A stretch of 22,583 bases of DNA from Bacillota bacterium (GTDB taxonomy: Bacteria > Bacillota > Bacilli > Lactobacillales > Streptococcaceae): the NCBI GenBank assembly GCA_021781855.1, contig JAJXWC010000015.1, positions 1 to 22,583 of the forward strand, given 5' to 3'. Positions within the stretch are counted from its first letter, which is position 1. Every line of letters starts with the position of its first letter. The notes below the pieces were generated by a model, which was not told the DNA's origin, did no database searches, and worked only from the letters and a program-made list of their open reading frames with translations. The position numbers were made by a program, and so were the translations under genes. Positions 1 to 7,961 of the stretch are shown here, one piece after another.

Positions 1-95
1 TTGTGGGAATCGTAATCCTGATTGTAAAACTTGTATCTAACTCAAAAAGACGTGCTGATAAAGATAAAGAAACACCTTATGCTGACAAAAAATAG
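1..95 (+). CDS. C-terminal end of an unidentified membrane protein (5' partial)
   Basis: The frame open from the left edge (codons in phase with position 3) ends at TAG 93-95. The 30 visible residues start with a hydrophobic run (VGIVILIVKLV), the end of a membrane helix, followed by a charged Lys/Asp-rich tail (SNSKRRADKDKE) that would be cytoplasmic by the positive-inside rule. The stop codon overlaps a strong terminator hairpin, which supports a genuine gene end. Too little is present to name the family. Confidence 0.6.
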   Translation, partial: VGIVILIVKLVSNSKRRADKDKETPYADKK

Positions 96-113
96 ACTCG
101 AAAGAGTCTTTTT
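94..113 (+). terminator. Rho-independent terminator of the upstream partial gene
   Basis: AGACTC, a GAAA tetraloop, GAGTCT, then a T-run. The 6-bp stem starts inside the stop codon of the partial gene, so no 3' untranslated region separates them. Confidence 0.8.
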
Positions 114-400
114 AGCTAAAAACAAAGTCCCAAATGAAATCATCAACACAAAAACTCACCAAAAATTTTCTCATTGGTCATTGTCTATCTCCTCTATCAC
201 TTTGTGATATTTTCGAGAATGAATAGAACACTCGTGATCACTATTGAAAGGAGTTGTGATTTTGTTGTACTTTATGTGTTCTATTTTACAGACTTTCACA
301 AACACACTTGGGGAAATTAAAAAATTAAAGAATAAAATCATATCTTGATAACTCAACAGGGGATCTCAATAGACCATGTTAATCTTCTCGCCTACTCGCC
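114..400. other. Gap without a convincing gene
   Basis: AT-rich DNA between the first terminator and the promoter of the ABC-F gene. A good AAGGAG-type ribosome site lies at 247-253, followed in frame by GTG 256 or TTG 262, which would give a 28-30 residue peptide ending at TGA 346-348. GTG is too close to the site and TTG sits 8 nt away. The peptide has a short hydrophobic N-terminus and a Lys-rich C-terminus, but no promoter or family supports it. A 61-codon minus-strand frame (171-356) has only a TTG start and no ribosome site. I call no gene here. Confidence 0.5.
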
Positions 401-433
401 GTACTAAGTTTCGAATTTAGTCTCTGCTTCATT
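401..433 (+). repeat. Dispersed hairpin repeat, copy A (short form)
   Basis: Contains TACTAAGTTTCGAATTT directly joined to AGTCTCTGCTTCATT. The same two blocks flank a 42-nt insert in the copy at 12187-12320, and are joined as here in the inverted copy at 17499-17570. This copy lies about 30 nt upstream of the -10 box of the ABC-F gene. Confidence 0.6.
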
Positions 434-462
434 GTATATCCTTAGTTTCGCAGAAAATATAG

Positions 463-468
463 TATAAT
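463..468 (+). promoter_or_regulatory. -10 box of the ABC-F operon promoter
   Basis: Consensus TATAAT, placing transcription start near 475. No good -35 is seen at 16-18 nt spacing. The sequence immediately upstream is the end of repeat copy A. Confidence 0.55.
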
Positions 469-503
469 AGACTTAATTTTATTTGTATAGAAAGAAACAA
501 AAA

Positions 504-2063
504 ATGAGTATTTTAGAAGTAACCAACCTTACCCACGGTTTTGGCGACCGTGCGATTTTTGAAGATGTCAGTTTTCGCTTGCTCAAAGGCGAGCATATCG
601 GCTTTGTGGGCGCAAATGGCGAAGGAAAATCGACCTTTATGAGCATTATCACAGGCACGCTGGTGCCTGATGAAGGAAAAGTCGTCTGGTCAAAAAAGCA
701 CCGTGTGGGTTATATGGACCAGCACGCGGCACTCGGTAAGGGAAAAACGACTCGTGAAGCGCTCGCTGAGGCTTTCCAGTATCTTTTTGACGTTGAAAAG
801 GAAATCAATGATGCTTACATGAAAATGGCAGAGATGTCGGAAGATGAAATGAACGCAGCGCTTGAAAATGTCGGTGAACTGCAGGAAGAACTGGACACGG
901 GGGATTTTTATCTGATTGATGCCAAAGTCGAAGAAACAGCGCGAGGATTGGGTCTTTCGGACTTGCTGGATAAAGATGTTGCAGAATTATCAGGCGGACA
1001 GCGGACGAAAATCCTGCTTGGCAAGCTCTTGCTTGAAAAACCTGATATTTTGCTCTTGGACGAGCCGACGAACTATCTGGACGAAGAGCATATTTTTTGG
1101 CTGAAAAATTATCTGAAAAACTACGAAAATGCCTTTATTTTGATTAGCCACGATGTGCCTTTCATGGACGAGGTGGTCAATGTCATTTATCACGTACATG
1201 GGCTGGGCATTACACGCTATTCGATGTCTTATCACGAGTTTGAGCGGGTTTTTGAGGAAAAGAAAAAGCAACTGGAAAATCTGCATGATGCACAGATGGC
1301 AGAGGCTGCAAAGCTGAAGGATTTCATTGCCCGTAAGAAAGCGAATGTGGCGACTTCTGGGCAGGCAAAAGCACGGGAGAAGATGCTGGCGAAGATGGAA
1401 ATTGTGGATACCATTCACGAGAAGCCAAAACCGCATTTTGATTTCAAATTCAGTCGGAAACCTTCTCGTTTGGTCTTTGAAGCAACTGATTTGGTCATTG
1501 GCTATGCTGCTGAAAATCCGCTGTCTAGCGCGATTAATTTGAAAGTCGAAAGCGGGAAAAAAATTGCCTTTGTTGGTTCAAACGGGATAGGAAAATCCAC
1601 CTTACTCAAAAGCTTGATGGGCTTAATTCCTGCACTTTCTGGTGAAATCGAAAAAGGGAATTTCCAAGACATCGCCTACTACGAGCAAGAAATCAAAGCG
1701 CCATCGCAAAAAACAGTGCTTGATGATTTGTGGGACGAATATCCAAGCTGGAATCAGGCGGAATTGCGTGGGGCACTGGCACGCGTAGGGCTCACAACGA
1801 AGCAAATCGAAACGCGCGTGTATGTGCTGTCAGGTGGAGAGCAAGCTAAATTACGTTTTGCAAAGCTGATGAATGCCGAGTCCAATATTCTCATTCTTGA
1901 TGAGCCAACCAATCACCTTGATGTCGATGCGAAAGACGAGCTGAAGCGTGCGCTGATTGCTTATCCCGGCACGATTTTGATGGTATCGCACGAACCTGAA
2001 TTTTATGAGGGAATTGTGGACGAAGTGGTAAATTGCGAGGCTTGGACAACGAGGATTTTGTAA
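504..2063 (+). CDS. ABC-F family ATPase (ribosome-associated, no membrane domain)
   Basis: A 519-residue protein with two ATP-binding cassettes and no membrane segments, the architecture of ABC-F translation factors such as EttA, Uup and antibiotic-resistance ABC-F proteins. The first cassette has Walker A GANGEGKST (residues 36-44), signature LSGGQ and Walker B with DEPTNYLD. The second has GSNGIGKST, LSGGEQ and DEPTNHLD. The charged helical linker between them (PtIM region) contacts the ribosomal E/P site in characterised members. I chose ATG 504 because the sequence then begins MSILEVTNLTHGF, usual for the family; an in-frame TTG at 483 would add seven Lys-rich residues. The ribosome site is weak (AGAAAGAAA). 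The next gene starts at the base after the stop, so they are co-transcribed. Family certain; subfamily and a role in resistance or translation rescue are not determinable here. Confidence 0.93.
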   Translation: MSILEVTNLTHGFGDRAIFEDVSFRLLKGEHIGFVGANGEGKSTFMSIITGTLVPDEGKVVWSKKHRVGYMDQHAALGKGKTTREALAEAFQYLFDVEKEINDAYMKMAEMSEDEMNAALENVGELQEELDTGDFYLIDAKVEETARGLGLSDLLDKDVAELSGGQRTKILLGKLLLEKPDILLLDEPTNYLDEEHIFWLKNYLKNYENAFILISHDVPFMDEVVNVIYHVHGLGITRYSMSYHEFERVFEEKKKQLENLHDAQMAEAAKLKDFIARKKANVATSGQAKAREKMLAKMEIVDTIHEKPKPHFDFKFSRKPSRLVFEATDLVIGYAAENPLSSAINLKVESGKKIAFVGSNGIGKSTLLKSLMGLIPALSGEIEKGNFQDIAYYEQEIKAPSQKTVLDDLWDEYPSWNQAELRGALARVGLTTKQIETRVYVLSGGEQAKLRFAKLMNAESNILILDEPTNHLDVDAKDELKRALIAYPGTILMVSHEPEFYEGIVDEVVNCEAWTTRIL

Positions 2064-2363
2064 ATGACTGAACAACATTTGCCTTGGGAGAACCCTGAGC
2101 AAAATTACAGAAAAACTTTAATCCAGCGGCGCTCTGAACGGCGTTATCGGGTGCTACAGCTTTCAAAAACCTTGCGTGTGAGTTTGACGCGGCTCAAACA
2201 GCTTGAAATTGATAGGTACAATTCGGAAATTTTGACCTGGATTGAGCAAATGGAAGACGGTAGCGCAGGCGATTTTGACGATGAAGATTTTGCACAAGCT
2301 AAGAAATTTACGAAGTCGATTTTGAAAAAGATTGAAAAATTGGAAAATGAAAAGGGTAAGTAA
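2064..2363 (+). CDS. Conserved-looking hypothetical protein, 99 aa
   Basis: Begins at the base after the ABC-F stop codon, with GAGGA about 8 nt upstream, and is followed 2 nt later by the methyltransferase gene. This tight packing is the main evidence that it is real. The protein is soluble and highly charged: an Arg-rich stretch at about 20-28, a possible helix-turn-helix-like segment (LSKTLRVSLTRLKQLE, about 33-48), an acidic patch (GDFDDEDF) and a Lys/Glu-rich helical C-terminus. No catalytic motif is visible and I do not recognise the family. Position between a ribosome-associated ATPase and an RNA-methyltransferase-like gene suggests a role around RNA or the ribosome, but that is inference only. 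Confidence 0.75.
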   Translation: MTEQHLPWENPEQNYRKTLIQRRSERRYRVLQLSKTLRVSLTRLKQLEIDRYNSEILTWIEQMEDGSAGDFDDEDFAQAKKFTKSILKKIEKLENEKGK

Positions 2364-2365
2364 AG

Positions 2366-3097
2366 ATGAAAGCAAGTTTACAAGGGTATCTTGACCAGTG
2401 GGAAACGCCTTGGATGCGTCTTTATTATCGGATGGTCTGGACGCAATTGGAGCATGAGTTGGGGGATTTGACGGGCAAGAAAATTTTGGATTTCGGTTCA
2501 GGATTTGGCTGGAATGCAAATTATTTTGCGGGGCTTGGAAATGAAGTGCTAGCGATTGAGCCGAATGAGGAAATGGTGGCAAGTAGGAGTCGGGAAAATG
2601 AGTATCATCAGCTTATTGGAAGTTTGTCAGCACTGACAGACCTGTCAGCGACAAGCTTTGACATCATTCTCTGTCATAATGTTTTTGAATATTGTCCGAC
2701 GGAACGTGCGGCAATCCTTGCGGAATTTGACAGACTCGTCAAACCGGGTGGGGTAATTTCCATTGTCAAACATAATCATGCAGGCGCTATTATGCAAAAA
2801 GTTGTCTTTGAAAATGCGCTTGATGAAGCTTATGACATTTTGGCTGGTGGCGAGAAAACGAATGCCATGTTTGGTAAAATCAATTATTATGATTTTGCCG
2901 ACTTGACGGAGCATTTATCAGTTAAAATTGACAAAACGTATGGTGTACGTACTTTCTGGGCACTACAGCCTAACGAGGTCAAAACGGCATCCAACTGGGC
3001 AGACAAGATGTTTCGCGTAGAATGGGAAGTCTGTGACAAGCCCGAATATGTGGCAATTTCATTTTTCAATCATCTGATAGTAAGGAAAACACAATGA
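2366..3097 (+). CDS. Class I SAM-dependent methyltransferase, CmoM/SmtA-like
   Basis: A 243-residue Rossmann-fold methyltransferase. SAM motif I is ILDFGSGFGWNANYF (about 40-54), followed by the acidic end of strand beta-2 (VLAIEPN), motif DIILCHNVFEY, and VKPGGVISIV before the fifth strand. The segments KHNHAGAIMQKVVFENAL and KTYGVRTF resemble, from memory, equivalent parts of E. coli CmoM (SmtA), which methylates the carboxylate of cmo5U at the tRNA wobble position. A tRNA wobble-uridine methyltransferase is therefore the leading hypothesis; the exact substrate is not proven. Its stop overlaps the prmA start by 4 nt (ATGA), indicating translational coupling with a second methyltransferase. 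Confidence 0.85.
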   Translation: MKASLQGYLDQWETPWMRLYYRMVWTQLEHELGDLTGKKILDFGSGFGWNANYFAGLGNEVLAIEPNEEMVASRSRENEYHQLIGSLSALTDLSATSFDIILCHNVFEYCPTERAAILAEFDRLVKPGGVISIVKHNHAGAIMQKVVFENALDEAYDILAGGEKTNAMFGKINYYDFADLTEHLSVKIDKTYGVRTFWALQPNEVKTASNWADKMFRVEWEVCDKPEYVAISFFNHLIVRKTQ

Positions 3098-4047
3098 ACA
3101 ACTGGAACAGTATCACGATAAAAATCACAAGAGCAGCCGAGGAGGCGGTGTCGAGCATTCTCATTGAAGCAGGGGCAGGTGGTGTCGAAATCAAGGACAG
3201 CGCGGATTATTTGACGCATGAGGACTTGTTTGGTGAGGTACTGCCTGCGGTCACACAGTCGGATTTCGTTGAGCTGACGGCTTACTATCCTGAAAATTTG
3301 CCACTGGCTGAGCTGACAGCGGATATTGAGCACCATATTAACGGTTTGAGCGAATTTTTTGATTTGACAGGACTCTCAGTTGAGACCAATAATCTGTCAG
3401 AGACCGACTGGGCGGAAGCTTGGAAGAAATATTTTGAGCCTGCGCGCATCACGCATGATTTGACGATTGTGCCAAGCTGGACGGAGGATTATCAGGCGCA
3501 AGCGAGCGAAAAGCTGATTAAGCTTGACCCCGGTATGGCGTTTGGCACAGGCACGCACCCGACAACCAAGATGAGTCTGTATGCCTTGGAGCAGATTTTA
3601 CGTGGTGGCGAGACGGTGCTAGATGTAGGAACTGGCTCTGGTGTGCTGTCTGTGGCAAGCGTGCTGCTTGGAGCAGCAGAAGTTTATGCTTATGATATTG
3701 ACGAAGTTGCAGTGCGCGTGGCGCTTTCCAATATTCAGCTCAATGCCGACCATGAAAAAATCCATGTTTCTGCCAATAATTTGCTGGAAAATGTAACGCA
3801 GGAAGCAGATGTGATTGTGGCAAATATTCTGGCGGATATTCTCGTGCTGATGACGGAGGACGCTTATCGGTTGGTTAAGCCAGAGGGTTATCTGATTATG
3901 AGTGGTATCATTGCGGATAAGGCAGACATGGTGATTAGAGCAGCTGAAAATGCAGGATTTTTCCTCGAAACCCGCATGATACAGGGCGAGTGGAATTGTG
4001 TTATTTTCAAGAAAACAGAAAATCGGGAGGGCGTGATTGGTGGCTAA
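3094..4047 (+). CDS. prmA: Ribosomal protein L11 methyltransferase
   Basis: A 317-residue enzyme that methylates lysines and the N-terminus of ribosomal protein L11 using SAM. The N-terminal part is the substrate-recognition domain (about 1-95). The catalytic domain carries the PrmA hallmark LDPGMAFGTGTHPTT (about 145-160), SAM motif VLDVGTGSGVLSVAS, YAYDIDEVAV and VIVANILADIL. Length matches the family. AAGGAAA lies just upstream of ATG 3094, which overlaps the previous stop. Its 3' end overlaps rsmE, the common prmA-rsmE pair of Firmicutes. L11 is the ribosomal protein required for ribosome-activated (p)ppGpp synthesis in E. coli, which makes the proximity of rel noteworthy. Confidence 0.95.
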   Translation: MNNWNSITIKITRAAEEAVSSILIEAGAGGVEIKDSADYLTHEDLFGEVLPAVTQSDFVELTAYYPENLPLAELTADIEHHINGLSEFFDLTGLSVETNNLSETDWAEAWKKYFEPARITHDLTIVPSWTEDYQAQASEKLIKLDPGMAFGTGTHPTTKMSLYALEQILRGGETVLDVGTGSGVLSVASVLLGAAEVYAYDIDEVAVRVALSNIQLNADHEKIHVSANNLLENVTQEADVIVANILADILVLMTEDAYRLVKPEGYLIMSGIIADKADMVIRAAENAGFFLETRMIQGEWNCVIFKKTENREGVIGG

Positions 4048-4795
4048 TCAATATTTCGTCTTTCGTGAACTGCCTGAATTAAACACAGCATTCGTCATTG
4101 AAAATGAAGCCGCCGCACATCATATTTTTACCGTGATGCGTGCGCAGGTGGGGGATAAATTGCAACTTGTCTTTGCTGATGAAAAAGTCGGGCTTGCAGA
4201 AGTTTTATCTGCTTCTGACAGGTCGGTCAAATTGCTCGAAATTTTGTCAAATGTGACGGAATTACCTGTGAAAATCACAATAGCAGTAGGATTTCCTAAA
4301 GGCGACAAACTTGATTTCATCACAGAAAAAGTTACAGAATTAGGCGCAGCGGCAATCTTTGCGGCACCGTTCAAATGGTCGGTTGCCAAATATGATAGTA
4401 AGAAACTTGCTAAAAAGCAAGAAAAGCTGGAAAAAATTGCGCTCGGTGCAGCAGAACAATCCCGTCGCCAAAAAATTCCCGAAGTTCAACTTTTTGAACA
4501 TTTGTCAAATTTGACCGCTCAATTTTCTGCTTTTGACCAGATTCTTGTTGCCTATGAAGAATCAGCTAAATCGGGGGAAAAATCAGCTTTTGCACAAGCT
4601 TTGACAGGCTTGTCAGAGGGCCAAAAAATGCTTATCATTTTCGGTCCAGAAGGCGGAATCGCTCCAGAAGAAATCGAAATTTTTCAGAAATTAGGGGCAA
4701 AAACAATCGGTTTAGGACCACGAATTATGCGCGCAGAAACGGCGCCACTCTATGCACTTTCGGCAATTTCTACTCATTTTGAACTTCTAAAATGA
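4037..4795 (+). CDS. rsmE: 16S rRNA (uracil-1498-N3)-methyltransferase
   Basis: A 252-residue SPOUT-class enzyme that makes m3U1498 in 16S rRNA on the assembled 30S subunit. The C-terminal knot shows IIFGPEGGIAPEEI (about 200-213) and LGPRIMRAETAPLYALSAI (about 226-244), the diagnostic SAM-binding and catalytic segment. The N-terminal part is the PUA-like RNA-binding domain. The start is TTG 4037 or the adjacent GTG 4040; GGGAGG at 4024-4029 is 7 or 10 nt upstream respectively, so both fit. The gene overlaps prmA by 8-11 nt. The coding region holds two TGAC-N6-GTCA palindromes (4216, 4602). No terminator follows, but an extended -10 lies about 40 nt after the stop. Confidence 0.95.
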   Translation: MVANQYFVFRELPELNTAFVIENEAAAHHIFTVMRAQVGDKLQLVFADEKVGLAEVLSASDRSVKLLEILSNVTELPVKITIAVGFPKGDKLDFITEKVTELGAAAIFAAPFKWSVAKYDSKKLAKKQEKLEKIALGAAEQSRRQKIPEVQLFEHLSNLTAQFSAFDQILVAYEESAKSGEKSAFAQALTGLSEGQKMLIIFGPEGGIAPEEIEIFQKLGAKTIGLGPRIMRAETAPLYALSAISTHFELLK

Positions 4796-4832
4796 AAAAA
4801 TCGCAACAGATTTTCAATCCAGCCTTAAAATG

Positions 4833-4841
4833 TGATAAAAT
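4833..4841 (+). promoter_or_regulatory. Extended -10 promoter for rel
   Basis: TGaTAAAAT with a poor -35 (TTTCAA at 4812, 18-nt spacing). Predicted start near 4848 gives rel a leader of about 180 nt. Confidence 0.5.
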
Positions 4842-4847
4842 AGGATA

Positions 4848-5028
4848 AACAAAATAAGGAGGAAACACGCGACACAGGATTTTTGCAAAAAATTCTAGTA
4901 AATAAAAGTAGAATTCTCGTTTTCGTAGTGGCAAAGCTATGAAGACAGTGCTGCTTATCTGATTAGCTGAAGATATGGCGAAATGAGCAAGCACATGCTA
5001 GGGTAAGATTGTCGAGTGAACAAAAAAT
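4848..5028 (+). other. Long untranslated leader of rel with an orphan ribosome site and hairpin
   Basis: A perfect AAGGAGG lies at 4856-4862 with no ATG, GTG or TTG at usable distance; the nearest is TTG 4883, 20 nt away, opening a 19-codon frame. AATTCTA and TAGAATT form a hairpin around 4890-4917. AGTGCTGCTTATC (4947-4959) equals 13 nt of the inverted hairpin repeat at 12187-12320, so a decayed repeat copy is likely. The rel ATG itself has no clear ribosome site and an in-frame stop (TGA 5017) sits just upstream. Confidence 0.5.
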
Positions 5029-7248
5029 ATGCCTTCAGAACCAGTCCTAACAGGTGCACAAGTCGTTGCCCTGACTGAAAAATACATGAACGAGAAAGAT
5101 GTCCTTCTCGTGAAAAAAGCGCTAAAGTGTGCATCAATCGCCCATGCTGACCAGTATCGTGTTTCCGGTGAAGCCTATATCGTTCACCCAACGCAAGTTG
5201 CCGGTATTTTAGCAAAATTAAAACTTGATGCTGTGACTGTATCTTGTGGTTTTTTGCATGATGTTGTTGAGGACACTAAATTTACACAAGGTGATTTGCA
5301 GGAGCTCTTTGGCGATGAAATTGCTGAAATCGTGGACGGCGTAACCAAACTTGGTAAAGTCGAATACAAATCGCACGAAGAACAGCTTGCTGAAAATCAC
5401 CGCAAAATGCTGATGGCAATGTCCAAAGACATTCGTGTTATCCTCGTCAAACTCGCTGACCGCCTGCATAATATGCGCACGCTTAAGCATCTTCGCCCCG
5501 ACAAGCAGAAACGGATTTCACGGGAAACAATGGAAATTTATGCACCGCTTGCGCACCGTTTGGGGATTGCCAGCATTAAGTGGGAGCTTGAAGATTTATC
5601 TTTTCGTTATCTCAATGAGAGTGATTTTTACCGTATTCGCGGTCTGATGAACGAAAAGCGTGCGGCGCGTGAAGAGTTGGTGGGCGAAGTCATTTCAAAA
5701 TTGACCGAGCGTATTGAGCAAGCAGGCGTAGAAGCTGAGATTTATGGTCGTCCAAAGCATATCTACAGCATTTACCGCAAAATGCACGATAAGAAAAAGC
5801 GCTTTGATGAGATTTATGACCTGATTGCCATTCGCTGTATCACGGAGACGACCAGTGATGTTTATACGACCTTGGGCTATATCCATGACCTGTGGAAACC
5901 GATGCCAGGCCGATTTAAAGACTACATTGCCAATCCGAAAGCCAATGGTTATCAGTCTGTGCATACCACGGTTTATGGTCCGAAAGGTCCGATGGAATTT
6001 CAGATTCGGACGCGCGAAATGCACCAAATCGCAGAATACGGTGTCGCAGCGCACTGGGCTTATAAGCAGGGACGCAAATCAAAAGTTGATGTTCACGAAA
6101 TCTCGGAGACGCTCAACTGGATTCATGAACTCGTTGAACTCCGCGAAGAAGCAGGTGATTCCGCAGAAGAATTTGTTAAAGCGGTTCAAGAGGACATTCT
6201 TAGCGACAAGATTTACGTGTTTACCCCTGACGGCGCAGTGCAGGAACTCCCTGCAGGCTCTGGCCCGATTGACTTCGCTTATGCGATTCACACACAAGTC
6301 GGCGACCATGCAACAGGCGCAAAAGTTAACGGAAGAATGCAACCCTTATCTGTTGTTTTGAAAACAGGCGACCGTGTGGAAATTATCACAAGCAAGACGA
6401 GCTTTGGTCCAAGTCGCGACTGGGTCAATCTCGTTAAGACCAATAAAGCTCGCAATAAAATCAAGCAGTTTTTCAAAAATCAGGATAAAGAAACATCGGT
6501 CAATAAAGGACGCGAATTACTCCAAGACGCACTGTCAGAGTTAGGCTTCGTGCCAAATCAATACCTTGACAAAAAACATCTTGACGAACTGTTTAACAAA
6601 ATGAGCTTCCGTTCTGCCGATGCGCTCTATGCTGCGATTGGCTTTGGCGAAGTTTCTGCGACAACAGTAGCCAACCGTTTGACCGAAGGCGAACGTCGGG
6701 CGCGTGAACGTGAGAAAATCAAGGCAGAAGCCGAAGAACTTATGAAAGGCGAAGTCAAGCGCGAAGGCAAAAATGTCATGAAAATTCGTCATGACGGTGG
6801 TGTTAGTGTCTCTGGCATTGACAGCTTACTCGTGCGCATTGCTAAATGTTGTAATCCGGTACCGGGCGATGATATTATTGGCTACATTACCAAGGGACGC
6901 GGCGTCAGCATTCACCGTGCCGACTGTCAAAACGTACGCAGCCAAGAAGACTTCGAGCAGCGTCTGGTGGATGTAGAGTGGGACGACGAGGAAAATCAGC
7001 TCAAAGAATACGTAGCAAATATTGATGTTTATGGTTTCAATCGCCCTGGGCTACTCAACGATGTCATGCAAGTGCTTGCGAATGCCACGAAAAACCTGAT
7101 TTCAATCAATGCTCAGCCGACCAAGGACAGAAAAATGGCGAATATCCATATTGCGATTGGGATAAAAAACCTATCCGAACTAACATTAGTTGTTGATAAA
7201 ATTAAGATGACACCAGATGTTTATTCAGTCAAGCGAACCAACGCCTAA
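5029..7248 (+). CDS. rel: Bifunctional (p)ppGpp synthetase/hydrolase, long RSH (Rel)
   Basis: A 739-residue Rel protein that makes (p)ppGpp from ATP and GTP/GDP on starved ribosomes and hydrolyses it otherwise. The hydrolase domain keeps the metal ligands: His53, His77-Asp78 (FLHDVVEDT) and Asp144 (KLADRLHNMR). The synthetase domain keeps Asp264 (EIYDLIAIR), GYQSVHTTVYGP (about 307-318) and Glu323 (EFQIRTREMH). These positions match the numbering of streptococcal Rel, which supports start ATG 5029 despite the absent ribosome site. Then come TGS (about 400-460, DKIYVFTPDGAVQELP), the Cys-containing region AKCCNPVPGDDI with HRADC, and a C-terminal ACT domain (about 665-739). Both activities look intact. 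A terminator follows, so rel is probably monocistronic. Confidence 0.97.
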   Translation: MPSEPVLTGAQVVALTEKYMNEKDVLLVKKALKCASIAHADQYRVSGEAYIVHPTQVAGILAKLKLDAVTVSCGFLHDVVEDTKFTQGDLQELFGDEIAEIVDGVTKLGKVEYKSHEEQLAENHRKMLMAMSKDIRVILVKLADRLHNMRTLKHLRPDKQKRISRETMEIYAPLAHRLGIASIKWELEDLSFRYLNESDFYRIRGLMNEKRAAREELVGEVISKLTERIEQAGVEAEIYGRPKHIYSIYRKMHDKKKRFDEIYDLIAIRCITETTSDVYTTLGYIHDLWKPMPGRFKDYIANPKANGYQSVHTTVYGPKGPMEFQIRTREMHQIAEYGVAAHWAYKQGRKSKVDVHEISETLNWIHELVELREEAGDSAEEFVKAVQEDILSDKIYVFTPDGAVQELPAGSGPIDFAYAIHTQVGDHATGAKVNGRMQPLSVVLKTGDRVEIITSKTSFGPSRDWVNLVKTNKARNKIKQFFKNQDKETSVNKGRELLQDALSELGFVPNQYLDKKHLDELFNKMSFRSADALYAAIGFGEVSATTVANRLTEGERRAREREKIKAEAEELMKGEVKREGKNVMKIRHDGGVSVSGIDSLLVRIAKCCNPVPGDDIIGYITKGRGVSIHRADCQNVRSQEDFEQRLVDVEWDDEENQLKEYVANIDVYGFNRPGLLNDVMQVLANATKNLISINAQPTKDRKMANIHIAIGIKNLSELTLVVDKIKMTPDVYSVKRTNA

Positions 7249-7266
7249 TTTTTTGATGAAATTGAG

Positions 7267-7301
7267 AATTCTAAAATGATAATATCGTTTTAGAATTTTT
7301 T
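7267..7301 (+). terminator. Rho-independent terminator of rel
   Basis: AATTCTAAAA pairs with TTTTAGAATT; GAT/ATC plus one U-G wobble extends the stem inward to about 14 bp with a 3-nt loop, followed by a T-run. Confidence 0.85.
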
Positions 7302-7470
7302 GTTGTCAAGGTTTCTGTTATACGATGAACCAATAGATTTCGGACGCACTAAATAAAAAGTAGAAATGTTTTGAACAGCGATTCACTTTTTCAACGACTG
7401 ATATTTTGTTTTGCCAAACTTTACATCAACTTGACCTTGTGCCAAACAATCAGACTCACATCTTGCTACA

Positions 7471-7504
7471 TATAATTGCGCTCCTGTTCGTATCTTGCTA
7501 TAAT
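7471..7504 (+). promoter_or_regulatory. Tandem promoter of the dtd operon
   Basis: Two -10 boxes, both TATAAT, at 7471-7476 and 7499-7504. Each lies in a near-direct repeat (TCTTGCTA then TATAATT; the upstream copy has 4 extra bases). The downstream box is extended (TGC before TATAAT) with a weak -35 TTGCGC at 7476-7481, 17-nt spacing. Its predicted start is at about 7511, next to the ATG. Confidence 0.6.
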
Positions 7505-7511
7505 TAAACAC

Positions 7512-7961
7512 ATGAAAATAGTAATTCAAAGAGTAAAATCAGCGTCCGTGGCTTTTGATGGAGCGGTCAAAAGTGAAATTGGGCAAGGACTACTGCTGCT
7601 TGTTGCGGTGGAAGATGCCGATAGTGAATTTGACCTTGACTATGCCGTGCGCAAGGTAACACAGATGCGAATTTTTTCGGATAGTGAAGATAAAATGAAC
7701 TTGTCCATACAAGATATTTCTGGCGAAATTTTGTCAATTTCGCAATTTACTTTGTATGCAGATACACGCAAGGGAAATAGACCGAGTTTTTCTGCCGCAG
7801 GAAAGCCTGCTTTTGCACAAATGATGTACGAAAAATTTGACGAAAAGCTATCAGAAATCATATCCACTAAGACTGGGAAATTTGGTGCTGATATGCAAGT
7901 CAAACTGCTCAATGATGGTCCCGTTACCATTATCCTCGACACGAAAGAAGCGCGTAGATGA
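7512..7961 (+). CDS. dtd: D-aminoacyl-tRNA deacylase
   Basis: A 149-residue DTD that removes D-amino acids (and glycine mischarged on tRNA-Ala) from tRNA. The sequence starts MKIVIQRVKSASV, the canonical N-terminus, and carries the two active-site signatures SQFTLYADTRKGNRPSF (about 78-94) and GPVTIILDT near the end, with length as in the family. I start it at ATG 7512 rather than an in-frame codon at 7476 because the canonical N-terminus begins there and the upstream stretch is promoter. There is no ribosome site, and TATAAT ends 7 nt before the ATG, so the mRNA may be leaderless. The stop overlaps the next start (ATGA). Confidence 0.96.
   Translation: MKIVIQRVKSASVAFDGAVKSEIGQGLLLLVAVEDADSEFDLDYAVRKVTQMRIFSDSEDKMNLSIQDISGEILSISQFTLYADTRKGNRPSFSAAGKPAFAQMMYEKFDEKLSEIISTKTGKFGADMQVKLLNDGPVTIILDTKEARR

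Noticed and set aside
256..348. Small + strand peptide frame after AAAGGAG
   Set aside because: GTG is only 2 nt from the ribosome site and TTG is a poor alternative; no promoter or homology to known small toxins such as Fst.
171..356. 61-codon frame on the minus strand in the first gap
   Set aside because: TTG start, no ribosome site or promoter, no recognisable family, and composition typical of random AT-rich sequence.
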